From Syntrophomonadaceae bacterium (GTDB taxonomy: Bacteria > Bacillota > Dethiobacteria > DTU022), in contig SLHT01000124.1 in NCBI GenBank assembly GCA_007136055.1, positions 1-5,247 of the forward strand: a stretch of DNA of 5,247 nt, given 5' to 3'. The notes below the pieces were generated by a model, which did not search any database, was not told the DNA's origin, and saw only the letters and a list, made by a program, of their open reading frames with translations. The position numbers and the translations under genes were made by a program. Every line of letters starts with the position of its first letter. Positions within the stretch are counted from its first letter, which is position 1. Of the stretch, positions 1 through 5,247 are shown piece by piece.

Positions 1-1
1 C

Positions 2-598
2 TTCATGGCCCTCTATTATTATGGATTTATCATTTTGATGTTTCCCATGATTTACTGCATAATCCTGGCCAACCGGCTTGTGGCCTCTCATGTAGATAAT
101 GGTTCTATGGCCTACCTGATAGCCACACCCAATACAAGGGTTAAGGTCGTTACTACCCAGGCAGTTTACATGGCCATCAGTGTTACACTGCTGCTTGTCA
201 TTAATACCGCGGCAGGCATTGCAGTAAGTGAGCTAATGTTTCCAGGCGAGATGGATATACCTGCTTTTCTTCTTCTAAACCTGGTTGCAATTTTTTTAAC
301 CCTGTCGATCAGTTCAATCTGCTTCTTTTTCTCCTGTATCTTTAATGAAGCCAAATTTGCGCTTGCTTTCGGAGCCGGCATACCTATTCTTTTTTTTATC
401 ATAAACATGCTGCGCAACATTGGCGATCGCTTTGAATGGTTCCAATTCTTAACCCTTTACAGTTTATTTAACCCGGAAGATATTGTTACCGGAGAGCAAG
501 AAGCCGTGGTAATTATCTGCCTGGCATTTGCAGCAATTGCCCTGCTGCTTTACAGTGCGGGCATCTTTATTTTTAGCCGGCGTAATCTTTATTTATAA
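2..598 (+). CDS. ABC-2 type transporter permease, 3' part (5' end outside window)
   Basis: This is a membrane permease subunit of an ABC exporter, which would pair with an ATP-binding subunit probably encoded to the left of the window. The frame is open to the window edge, so the first visible ATG (position 5) is likely internal; an ABC-2 permease is normally 240-400 residues and only about 198 are visible. Counting from that ATG, hydrophobic segments lie near residues 4-22, 50-73, 87-112, 117-135 and 168-190, the usual ABC-2 arrangement. The stretch around residues 30-50 (DNGSMAYLIATPNTR) resembles the cytoplasmic loop with a charged turn seen in this family, and the C-terminus FSRRNLYL matches the common 'F-x-+-R-x-L-x-L' ending. 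It stops four bases before the TetR gene, so they are probably cotranscribed. The substrate cannot be inferred; TetR-linked exporters often handle drugs, lipids or peptides. Confidence 0.85.
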   Translation, partial: FMALYYYGFIILMFPMIYCIILANRLVASHVDNGSMAYLIATPNTRVKVVTTQAVYMAISVTLLLVINTAAGIAVSELMFPGEMDIPAFLLLNLVAIFLTLSISSICFFFSCIFNEAKFALAFGAGIPILFFIINMLRNIGDRFEWFQFLTLYSLFNPEDIVTGEQEAVVIICLAFAAIALLLYSAGIFIFSRRNLYL

Positions 599-599
599 A

Positions 600-606
600 G
601 AGGTGA
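600..606 (+). promoter_or_regulatory. Ribosome-binding site GAGGTGA of the TetR gene
   Basis: GAGGTGA is an uninterrupted match to the complement of the 16S rRNA 3' end. It begins two bases after the permease stop codon (596-598). It is five bases from the ATC at 612, an ideal distance, but overlaps the GTG at 603, which therefore cannot use it. It is the main argument for a non-standard start of the downstream gene. Confidence 0.7.
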
Positions 607-1232
607 CGGTTATCTCTGAGAAATTTAAGAGCTTAACACCAGATAAGCAGGAGCGCATTATCAATGCCGCTCTTGCCGAGTTCGCCCGCAATGGTTATGA
701 AAGGGCTTCTACCAATGAAATTGTTAAAGAAGCCGGTATTTCTAAAGGCTCCCTTTTTGTTTATTTTAATAACAAAAAAGAGTTGTACCTTTTTTTGCTT
801 GACTATGCTGCAAAAATAATTGATAAAATATACAGCGAGGTGGATTGGGGCGAAACTGATGTATTTGAGAGAATGAAGGCATTGGGACTGGCAAAGTTCA
901 AGACTTATAAAAGCCACCCACAAGCCTTTAATTTTTTGAAAGCCACCGCCTATGAAGATGCCGACGAAGTAAAAGCTGAAGTCCGAAAGCTGGCAAACAC
1001 TCTCATTGCAGAGGGGCTTGAAAAAGGATATAAGGACATCGACCGGTCAAAATTCCGGAAGGATATTGATATTAACAAGGCCCTGGATATAATCAGTTGG
1101 ACCATGCTTGGTTTTAATGAACAGGAAAGAGATGGGGTTGACTCAATTGACGAGGTCGATTTTGAAATACTGGAAGAAGCAAACAGCTATTTCGAAATAT
1201 TGCAGAGATGTTTTTATAAAGAAGAGCAGTAA
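603..1232 (+). CDS. TetR/AcrR-family transcriptional regulator
   Basis: This is a DNA-binding repressor of the TetR family, likely controlling the ABC transporter operon it sits in. Counting from the ATC at 612, residues 13-60 form the N-terminal helix-turn-helix domain: QERIINAALAEFARNGYE, then TNEIVKEAGISKGSLFVYF with the recognition helix, then NKKELYLFL. The remaining ~145 residues are a helical ligand/dimer domain not assignable to a named subfamily. Length (206-209 residues) is normal. The start is uncertain. The reported GTG at 603 is the nearest conventional start, but it lies inside the ribosome-binding site. The family's N-terminus and the site's spacing point instead to the ATC at 612, giving M-S-E-K-F. 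Longer in-frame starts, such as TTG 528, lie inside the permease gene and add residues that do not look like TetR sequence. The gap to the permease stop is four bases, suggesting translational coupling. Confidence 0.92.
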   Translation: MTVISEKFKSLTPDKQERIINAALAEFARNGYERASTNEIVKEAGISKGSLFVYFNNKKELYLFLLDYAAKIIDKIYSEVDWGETDVFERMKALGLAKFKTYKSHPQAFNFLKATAYEDADEVKAEVRKLANTLIAEGLEKGYKDIDRSKFRKDIDINKALDIISWTMLGFNEQERDGVDSIDEVDFEILEEANSYFEILQRCFYKEEQ

Positions 1233-1573
1233 ACTCTTTTGTCCTGTAAGTAATAATCAGATCATAAAAAAGCCTGCGGAGAATGAAAACCATATTACGC
1301 GCAATATTTGCGGAGATTATTAAATGTATGTATACAAGAATTTAAATTGGCCAAAATTTGAATGGGAAAATGAAATACTTTTACCTCTGCTTTCTGCAAA
1401 AGATATTTAGCTCTCTACCCTAGCCAACCTTGCTATTAATGCTAAGCTTCTCGACGATACCGTATTAAATGCTTTTCTTTCTCTTTCATTCATTCTGTCT
1501 ATGTTTGTTCGATGGCCTGGTAAGAAAATTGTTAGAAGGTCTTTTAAGAGAATCGTCTTTTCTCACCCTGTTA
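1233..1573. other. Intergenic stretch without an intact gene
   Basis: These 341 bases separate the converging TetR (plus) and DUF418 (minus) genes. Right at the TetR stop is an A+T-rich stem (AGAAGAG, 1220-1226, with CTCTTTT, 1234-1240, one G-T pair) that could be a weak terminator. TGCGGAGA occurs twice, at 1275-1282 and 1309-1316, each copy placed like a ribosome-binding site before an ATG (1283 and 1324). The first ATG opens only a 20-codon frame of no recognisable kind; the second opens the Fic-like remnant. From 1411 the same frame stays open to a TAA ending at 1608 but shows no recognisable domain. No clear terminator for the DUF418 gene was seen. Confidence 0.5.
1324..1410 (+). pseudogene. 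Remnant of a Fic-family protein N-terminus (DUF4172-like)
   Basis: The frame from ATG 1324 encodes 28 residues, then TAG. It contains NWPKFEWENEILLPLLSA, matching the remembered opening of Fic-family proteins with an N-terminal DUF4172 domain, where a W-P-x-F-x-W-[DE]-x-E-x-L-x-P-L-L pattern is typical. Intact relatives are about 350-400 residues and carry a catalytic HPFxxGNGR-type motif that transfers AMP to target proteins. Neither that motif nor the rest of DUF4172 is seen downstream in any frame, so all but the beginning appears lost by deletion. A GGAG site at 1312-1315, eight bases before the ATG, is preserved, so a short peptide might still be made. The assignment rests on pattern recognition over a short stretch and needs a profile search. 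Confidence 0.5.
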
Positions 1574-2788
1574 TTACCTGGCAATGGGAAAGCGTTTCTT
1601 ATAGGTAAAAAGCCTCCATATCCATTCCATTGGCCCAAACCGGAATTTTTTCATCCACATGTTGCTCCAAAAAACCTGCAGCAGGAAGATAGCAGCAGTC
1701 AGTATTATTCCGTGAAATATAGTTAGCTTCCCGTAGAAACCGAATCCAAAACTATAGAAGATTATTACACAGATTATGGTCTGAGAAAGGTAATTTGTCA
1801 GGGCCATTTTGCCGGCTGCTGCTACCGGGCTTAGAATTTTATTCCAGGTAGCATTTTGTGCCGCCAGCACTATAGTTGAAACATAGGCAGGGAAAAGAAA
1901 AAGTGACGCAAGGTAATTAATGCCACTGAGCATGGATAGATTAACTAATGCATTGGTTGTGATTGTGCCGCTATCAAATAAAACCAGAAGGATTAGGAAT
2001 AAGCCGCCTACCAGAAAACCCCAGAAACGAATTTTTTTAAAAAGTGGAATATGAGAAGATATATCATTAAAGATTCCTTTTTTCCCTACATACAACCCAC
2101 AGAGAAAAAATGCCAAAACCTGTGGAATCCAAAAGATTACCCCAATCAGCATGTATGGTGTTTCATTAACCAGCCTGTATAATAGAAGCTCCACAAAGCC
2201 TGCTTCTGAGTATTTATAAATTGCCTCGCCCAACATTTTGTCGACCATTGCGTAATACTTTTCATCGCCAATAATTTCTCCAATCCCTTTAAACATGGTC
2301 ATAATCATATTGAGTATAAAAGAAATAATGAATAGGCCAATAATCCATTTTTTTATCGCCTGCAGAGATTTATTGCGAAATGCCATCAGGATAAAACCCA
2401 CTAAGGCATAGTTAAAAAGAATGTCACCTGACCAGAACAGGGTTATATGTAAAAGACCGAAAAACATCAGGGCAAAAAGACGGCGCCGGTATAGAGGCTT
2501 TAACTCCATGCCCTTCTGCATTGTTCTATCCATAAATATAAAGAAACCGAGACCAAAGAGAAAGGAGAATATGGCGTAAAAGTTGCCAGTAAAAAACAGC
2601 TGAATAAAATAAGCGCTGGTCTTTTCAATTCCTTCGGGATAATTCGAGGGTAGTCTTAAATCGAAAAATGGGGATTTGAAGAAAGCCATGTTTACCATTA
2701 AAATCCCAAATAGGGCTACTCCCCGAATCATATCAATTTCATTTATTCTTTCTCCGGACTGTACAGGCGCAATCGCTTTTTCTTGCAT
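1574..2788 (-). CDS. DUF418 (YeiB-like) multi-pass membrane protein
   Basis: This complete 404-residue integral membrane protein is of the DUF418 family, related to YeiB of E. coli and several Bacillus proteins. The family has no firmly established activity; distant similarity to acyltransferase-like and heparan-acetyltransferase-like membrane proteins has been noted, and a transport or envelope-modification role is only inference. Visible hallmarks are the N-terminal ERINEIDMIRGVALFGIL (residues 13-30) with the conserved ID-x-x-R-G-x-A-L-F-G core, the YRRRLFALM turn near 100-108, GKMALTNYLSQTIIC (326-340), and the C-terminal FRFGPMEWIWRLFTY (382-396). About nine to ten hydrophobic segments are spread over the chain. 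The ATG at 2788 has GGAGG eight bases upstream, so the start is secure. The coding frame ends with tandem stops (TAA TAA). It faces the TetR gene and stands alone in its transcription unit. Confidence 0.93.
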   Translation of the reverse strand: MQEKAIAPVQSGERINEIDMIRGVALFGILMVNMAFFKSPFFDLRLPSNYPEGIEKTSAYFIQLFFTGNFYAIFSFLFGLGFFIFMDRTMQKGMELKPLYRRRLFALMFFGLLHITLFWSGDILFNYALVGFILMAFRNKSLQAIKKWIIGLFIISFILNMIMTMFKGIGEIIGDEKYYAMVDKMLGEAIYKYSEAGFVELLLYRLVNETPYMLIGVIFWIPQVLAFFLCGLYVGKKGIFNDISSHIPLFKKIRFWGFLVGGLFLILLVLFDSGTITTNALVNLSMLSGINYLASLFLFPAYVSTIVLAAQNATWNKILSPVAAAGKMALTNYLSQTIICVIIFYSFGFGFYGKLTIFHGIILTAAIFLLQVFWSNMWMKKFRFGPMEWIWRLFTYKKRFPIAR

Positions 2789-2796
2789 TTAACATT

Positions 2797-2819
2797 CCTC
2801 CAGTTGCATTAATATAGCA
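2797..2819 (-). promoter_or_regulatory. Candidate extended -10 promoter and RBS of the DUF418 gene
   Basis: Reading the minus strand, TGC-TATATT (2819-2811) fits an extended -10 element; no good -35 hexamer is seen at the right distance, as extended -10 promoters tolerate. Transcription would start near 2804, giving a leader of only about 15 bases that contains GGAGG (2801-2797), eight bases before the ATG. The ribosome-binding site is clear; the promoter is a guess from pattern alone. Confidence 0.4.
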
Positions 2820-2859
2820 CGATTTCGGCCCTAAGCGTTATGTTAGCCGTCCAGTGTTA

Positions 2860-2936
2860 GGTTTTGGGTCAGTCATCAAATAACCTAAAACCGCTGAGGT
2901 TTGAGCTCAAGATATGCCTCATCAGGAGTTCCTCAG
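2860..2936. repeat. Cluster of inverted repeats between DUF418 and ydbT
   Basis: Three nested symmetries are visible. GGTTTTGGGT (2860-2869) pairs with ACCTAAAACC (2883-2892) over a 13-base loop; the single irregular pair is G-U in a plus-strand transcript but A-C in a minus-strand one. TTGAGCTCAA (2901-2910) is a perfect palindrome. It is enclosed by CTGAGG (2894-2899) and CCTCAG (2931-2936). The cluster lies downstream of ydbT and upstream of the DUF418 promoter. It could be a terminator-like or structured RNA region or a degenerated repeat element; no T-run follows the stems on either strand, so a simple intrinsic terminator is unlikely. Confidence 0.45.
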
Positions 2937-3057
2937 ATCATTTCTGTATCTATTTACACAATGAATACTTTAAAACTCCTCTCTATTCACTGATTAAACA
3001 GGTAAATATCTGCGGGGCAATCAGGTTAAGCGTTGGTCTTATCCTGGCCGTTTTCTA

Positions 3058-4518
3058 CTAATAACGGGAAAACCAGCCCCAAATTATTTCTGCCTCTGCA
3101 GTTTCCACATCAACAACCTGGAACTGTTTGCCTTCCGGTGAAGAAAGAACCCAGGCCCTCATTGTTTTTAAATCCTGCCTGCGCTGAAAAGGGTTTGCAC
3201 TAACCTGTATGGCCTGGATATTACTGCGCATCATCATTATCATATAGCGATTAATAAAGCGGAACCTGAGTGCCAGTTGGTTTTCTTCTATAAAGGTTCC
3301 GCCGGCCCGGTAGCGACTCAACCCCCAAAAAAAGGCTGGAATTAGCAAGAAAAATGTCAGCCAACCGTAGCCGTAAGGCAGCCACAGCATGGCTATAGAT
3401 ATCAACACTACTGGCGCCAGAACCCTGAATAGATAGCGGCGCAAGGACCGGCGGGGCAGCGGCCTGTAAGATTCGGGCAGTTTGTATTCCGGCAGAATAG
3501 CGTCGAGAAATCCTTGCAGTTTTTCTTTTCGCAGTAAGGGGAAAAGAACCGTAATATAATCTCGCTCTTTAGAACCTCCACCGGCAACCTCGGCAACCAG
3601 GGTCGCCCGGCCAAAGGGTTGACGCAGGAGGCCCTCCTGAACAACTAAAGCCTGTAACCTGTGCAGCTTTAAGTTTAGCTGTTTCTGTTCGATTAGGCCC
3701 CATGTTACCTGCAAACGTTCCTCTTTGCGGCGGACTGTAAAGTTAATATATTGAATTACATAGGCAACCGTGGAAACCAGCCATGAAAATAACAAAATAA
3801 CCAGGGCTGCCAGAATTACTGTTACCAGGGCTGTTGAAGTAACCTGATCAATTAAGTTTTCCCAGAAAGTTTCAGGGATAAAAGGAACAACTTGCGAAAA
3901 TATTGCCGCCAAGATTGAAAAAAGTAGCAAAAAGCGCCCAGAAGTAGCACCGGCAATAAAAAGTTCAGGTATGGAAATGGTATATTCTTTAAAGGGTAGT
4001 TCGCCGGATACTTCTTCAGCTAAATCATTAACTTTTGCTTCTAATTCTATCTGATGAGTAGGGACTTTTCCCGAATCTTCTAAACTCTCCTTTATCTGCA
4101 TTGCCTCATCGTATGCTACGGCAGTAAGATTAAATTCAGACTCTCCCCCTGCACCTGCTGTTTCTACCTGTAAGGATGCAAGGCCAAATAGTTGGTGAAT
4201 AATCCCCCTGCGAATATTAACAGTCTGCACTCTTTCCTGTTTGATTGAGCGTTCTTTTTTTATGATCACGCCCGATTTAACATGCAGGTAACCGTCTTCA
4301 AAACGATAAGTATAGAAATACCAATTTAGAAGCTGGTAACAGGAAGAAAATACTAAGGAGCTTAAGGCTACCGCAGCAATGATCAATAAAAACCTGCGCA
4401 GATCATCTGCACCAACATTCTGAAAAACGACAATTGCCAGTGGCAGCAGCAGGTATACCATGCCCCGGATTGCGCCAAGGGGGATCATCACCGGATGCTG
4501 CCTTTTCATATCATACAT
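3058..4518 (-). CDS. ydbT: YdbT-like membrane protein with three bPH2 (DUF304) domains
   Basis: This is a membrane protein made of three repeats, each a hydrophobic hairpin followed by a bacterial PH domain (bPH2, DUF304). Counting from the ATG at 4518 (486 residues; B. subtilis YdbT is about 490), membrane hairpins lie near residues 17-32 and 43-68, 194-213 and 228-256, and 364-401. PH signatures follow: ERVQTVNIRRGIIHQLFGLA (about 95-114), LNLKLHRLQALVVQEG with QPFGRATL (about 281-307), and a divergent third copy near 428-455 lacking the F-G-x-A turn. In B. subtilis ydbST is in the SigW regulon and linked to resistance to antimicrobials from other bacilli; the molecular role is unknown. The frame extends to a GTG at 4527 and an ATG at 4524. 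ATG 4518 is preferred because GGGTGA (4533-4528) is nine bases away; ATG 4509 is also possible. It overlaps ydbS by eight bases. Confidence 0.9.
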   Translation of the reverse strand: MYDMKRQHPVMIPLGAIRGMVYLLLPLAIVVFQNVGADDLRRFLLIIAAVALSSLVFSSCYQLLNWYFYTYRFEDGYLHVKSGVIIKKERSIKQERVQTVNIRRGIIHQLFGLASLQVETAGAGGESEFNLTAVAYDEAMQIKESLEDSGKVPTHQIELEAKVNDLAEEVSGELPFKEYTISIPELFIAGATSGRFLLLFSILAAIFSQVVPFIPETFWENLIDQVTSTALVTVILAALVILLFSWLVSTVAYVIQYINFTVRRKEERLQVTWGLIEQKQLNLKLHRLQALVVQEGLLRQPFGRATLVAEVAGGGSKERDYITVLFPLLRKEKLQGFLDAILPEYKLPESYRPLPRRSLRRYLFRVLAPVVLISIAMLWLPYGYGWLTFFLLIPAFFWGLSRYRAGGTFIEENQLALRFRFINRYMIMMMRSNIQAIQVSANPFQRRQDLKTMRAWVLSSPEGKQFQVVDVETAEAEIIWGWFSRY

Positions 4519-4993
4519 CTTCATCACTCACCCGGGCCAGGGCAGATATTTCACCCCGTAATTCAGCAGCCTTTTCCTGTGATAAAGCTGGTATCCTGTG
4601 ATCTGTAGCGGCGGTGGAAATACGTAAAGTAGCAAGGCCGAAAAACCGCATGACAGGGCCGTGTTCTGTATCTACATGTTGGATGCGAATCATAGGTATT
4701 AACGTTCGTCTGATGATAATAATTCCATGTTGAATGTCAATCTCCTGATCATGTATTTCGTAACGCCAGTAATACATTTTTAACCGTGGGATAATCACTG
4801 CTGCAAAAAGGGTAAAAATTACTGTGGCACCGACTGCGAGCCATCCGAAAACCGGGGGCCATTCCAGCATAGTGTGCACCAGGATCAGGTAGGCAGCAGG
4901 AATGACCATTACAGCTAAACCCCAGAAGAGACCGCTAAAAAACCAGGCTTTTAGAGCTCTTCGATCAATTCTTTCCCGGGGTGCTCTATCCAT
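4511..4993 (-). CDS. ydbS: YdbS-like membrane protein with one bPH2 (DUF304) domain
   Basis: This small membrane protein has 160 residues, matching the roughly 159 of B. subtilis YdbS. Two hydrophobic segments (about residues 15-38 and 47-69) are followed by a bacterial PH domain: YYWRYEIHDQEIDIQHGII (75-93), then LIPMIRIQHVDTEHG (98-112) and RFFGLATLRISTAA (116-129), the characteristic bPH2 core. It probably acts together with YdbT in the membrane, since the two are found paired across Bacillota. The ATG at 4993 is chosen because AAAGGAAG (5008-5001) stands seven bases before it; an upstream in-frame GTG at 5011 would overlap that site. The 3' end overlaps the ydbT start, so the genes are translationally coupled. 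Ligand and exact function are unknown; envelope-stress protection is inferred from B. subtilis. Confidence 0.9.
   Translation of the reverse strand: MDRAPRERIDRRALKAWFFSGLFWGLAVMVIPAAYLILVHTMLEWPPVFGWLAVGATVIFTLFAAVIIPRLKMYYWRYEIHDQEIDIQHGIIIIRRTLIPMIRIQHVDTEHGPVMRFFGLATLRISTAATDHRIPALSQEKAAELRGEISALARVSDEDV
4528..4533 (-). promoter_or_regulatory. Ribosome-binding site of ydbT inside ydbS
   Basis: GGGTGA read on the minus strand lies within the last codons of ydbS, nine bases before ATG 4518. It is too close (three bases) to ATG 4524 and abuts GTG 4527. It is of moderate strength, as expected for a gene that also relies on coupling to the upstream reading frame. Confidence 0.45.
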
Positions 4994-5000
4994 GAAAACA

Positions 5001-5008
5001 CTTCCTTT
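5001..5008 (-). promoter_or_regulatory. Ribosome-binding site of ydbS
   Basis: AAAGGAAG read on the minus strand, seven bases before the ATG at 4993. It decides the start: the longer frame from GTG 5011 would run through this site and adds six residues that do not belong to the family. Confidence 0.7.
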
Positions 5009-5130
5009 CACTTTTAAAAAGCTTGTTATATAAACGGGTGATTATTTAACTTTAGCGATCGGTAATTTCGGGCATATAACCCTGTTTTCTTCTTCAACAG
5101 AGCCATTTATTCCTTTTTGTCACGAAACAA

Positions 5131-5195
5131 AGGGACGTCAGACTGTGTGATTATTTCAATTGAAATCAACCACACAAACTGACTAAGTCTTCCCT
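5131..5195. repeat. Long imperfect dyad centred on a 14-base palindrome
   Basis: ATTTCAATTGAAAT (5153-5166) is a perfect palindrome. Outwards, TGTGTG (5144-5149) pairs with CACACA (5171-5176), GTCAG (5137-5141) with CTGAC (5179-5183), and AGGGA (5131-5135) with TCCCT (5191-5195), with small interruptions. About 24 base pairs in total can form. It lies in the non-coding region upstream of ydbS and may be an operator, a structured leader of the ydbST transcript, or a degenerate palindromic mobile repeat. Confidence 0.6.
5150..5177 (-). promoter_or_regulatory. Candidate promoter of ydbST with palindrome in the spacer
   Basis: On the minus strand TTGTGT (5177-5172), a 16-base spacer and AATAAT (5155-5150) resemble a housekeeping promoter (4/6 and 5/6 matches). 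The 14-base palindrome overlaps the spacer and the -10, the classic place for a repressor. It would give a leader of about 150 bases before ydbS. It is A+T-rich sequence, so chance is possible, and no better promoter was seen nearer the gene. Confidence 0.3.
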
Positions 5196-5222
5196 AATCC
5201 CTTATTAATCGATAACAATCAC

Positions 5223-5245
5223 AAGCCGATAGGGAACCGGCTTTT
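5223..5245 (+). terminator. Possible intrinsic terminator at the right edge
   Basis: AAGCCG (5223-5228) pairs with CGGCTT (5238-5243) over a nine-base loop, and the stem runs into TTTT (5242-5245) on the plus strand. No plus-strand gene precedes it in the window, so it might instead end an antisense or short transcript from the dyad region, or be part of a feature continuing beyond the window. Confidence 0.35.
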
Positions 5246-5247
5246 AC

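Noticed and set aside
1300..1312. Small hairpin CGCAA-TAT-TTGCG before the Fic remnant
   Set aside because: Only five base pairs, with no T-run; such stems are common by chance.
1469..1726. 85-codon plus-strand open frame
   Set aside because: Its second half is antisense to the 3' end of the DUF418 gene and its composition is that of a shadow frame; no ribosome-binding site.
2831..2892. Integron attC-like site, suggested by TAAGCGTTATGTTAGCC and the GTTAG/AACCTAA pair
   Set aside because: The core boxes do not pair in the R''-L''/L'-R' order and there is no cassette-like gene arrangement.
2893..2936. CTGATGAG on the minus strand, as in a hammerhead ribozyme core
   Set aside because: The second conserved core (CGAAAC) is absent at the expected place (the sequence reads CTCAAAC) and the required stems cannot be formed convincingly.
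2864..3061. 65-codon plus-strand open frame between DUF418 and ydbT
   Set aside because: It begins with TTG, has no ribosome-binding site, runs through inverted repeats, and the protein shows no recognisable domain.
5133..5166. SigW-like promoter for ydbST (TGAAAT ... CGTC on the minus strand)
   Set aside because: The spacing is 15 instead of 16-17 and both boxes deviate from TGAAAC/CGTA; it is worth testing, because ydbST is SigW-controlled in B. subtilis, but it is not supported well enough to annotate.

Overview
The window looks like a piece of a low-to-moderate G+C Bacillota (Firmicutes) chromosome, probably from a Clostridia-type anaerobe. The evidence is strong Shine-Dalgarno sites of the GGAGG/GAGGTGA type, a ydbS-ydbT pair of bacterial PH-domain membrane proteins, a YeiB-like DUF418 protein, and a TetR regulator placed directly behind an ABC-2 permease. 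The genus cannot be read from the sequence.

Left part, plus strand (1-1232): the 3' part of an ABC-2 type transporter permease runs in from the left edge. Four bases later comes a TetR-family regulator, so the two are almost certainly one operon with the regulator controlling the exporter. The regulator's start is odd: a perfect GAGGTGA ribosome-binding site sits five bases before an in-frame ATC, and the only conventional start nearby is a GTG inside that site.

Middle (1233-3057): a 341-base stretch without an intact gene holds a 28-codon open frame, with its own ribosome-binding site, that resembles the N-terminus (DUF4172) of Fic-family AMP-transferases and stops abruptly at a TAG. It is best read as a gene remnant. 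Next, on the minus strand, is a complete DUF418 multi-pass membrane protein with a good ribosome-binding site and a plausible extended -10 promoter. The 269-base gap behind it (2789-3057) contains several inverted repeats and no convincing gene.

Right part, minus strand (3058-4993): ydbS and ydbT overlap slightly and form a two-gene operon encoding membrane proteins with one and three bPH2 (DUF304) domains. In Bacillus subtilis this pair belongs to the extracytoplasmic SigW regulon, linked to protection against peptide antimicrobials. Upstream (4994-5247) there is no gene but there is a long imperfect dyad around a perfect 14-base palindrome. The palindrome overlaps the spacer and -10 of a possible promoter pointing towards ydbST. 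A hairpin followed by T residues sits at the right edge.

Every intact gene concerns the cell envelope or its control (exporter permease, its repressor, three membrane proteins). No CRISPR array, RNA gene, intact mobile element or clearly new system was found. The most useful leads are the non-standard TetR start, the Fic remnant, and the two structured intergenic regions.
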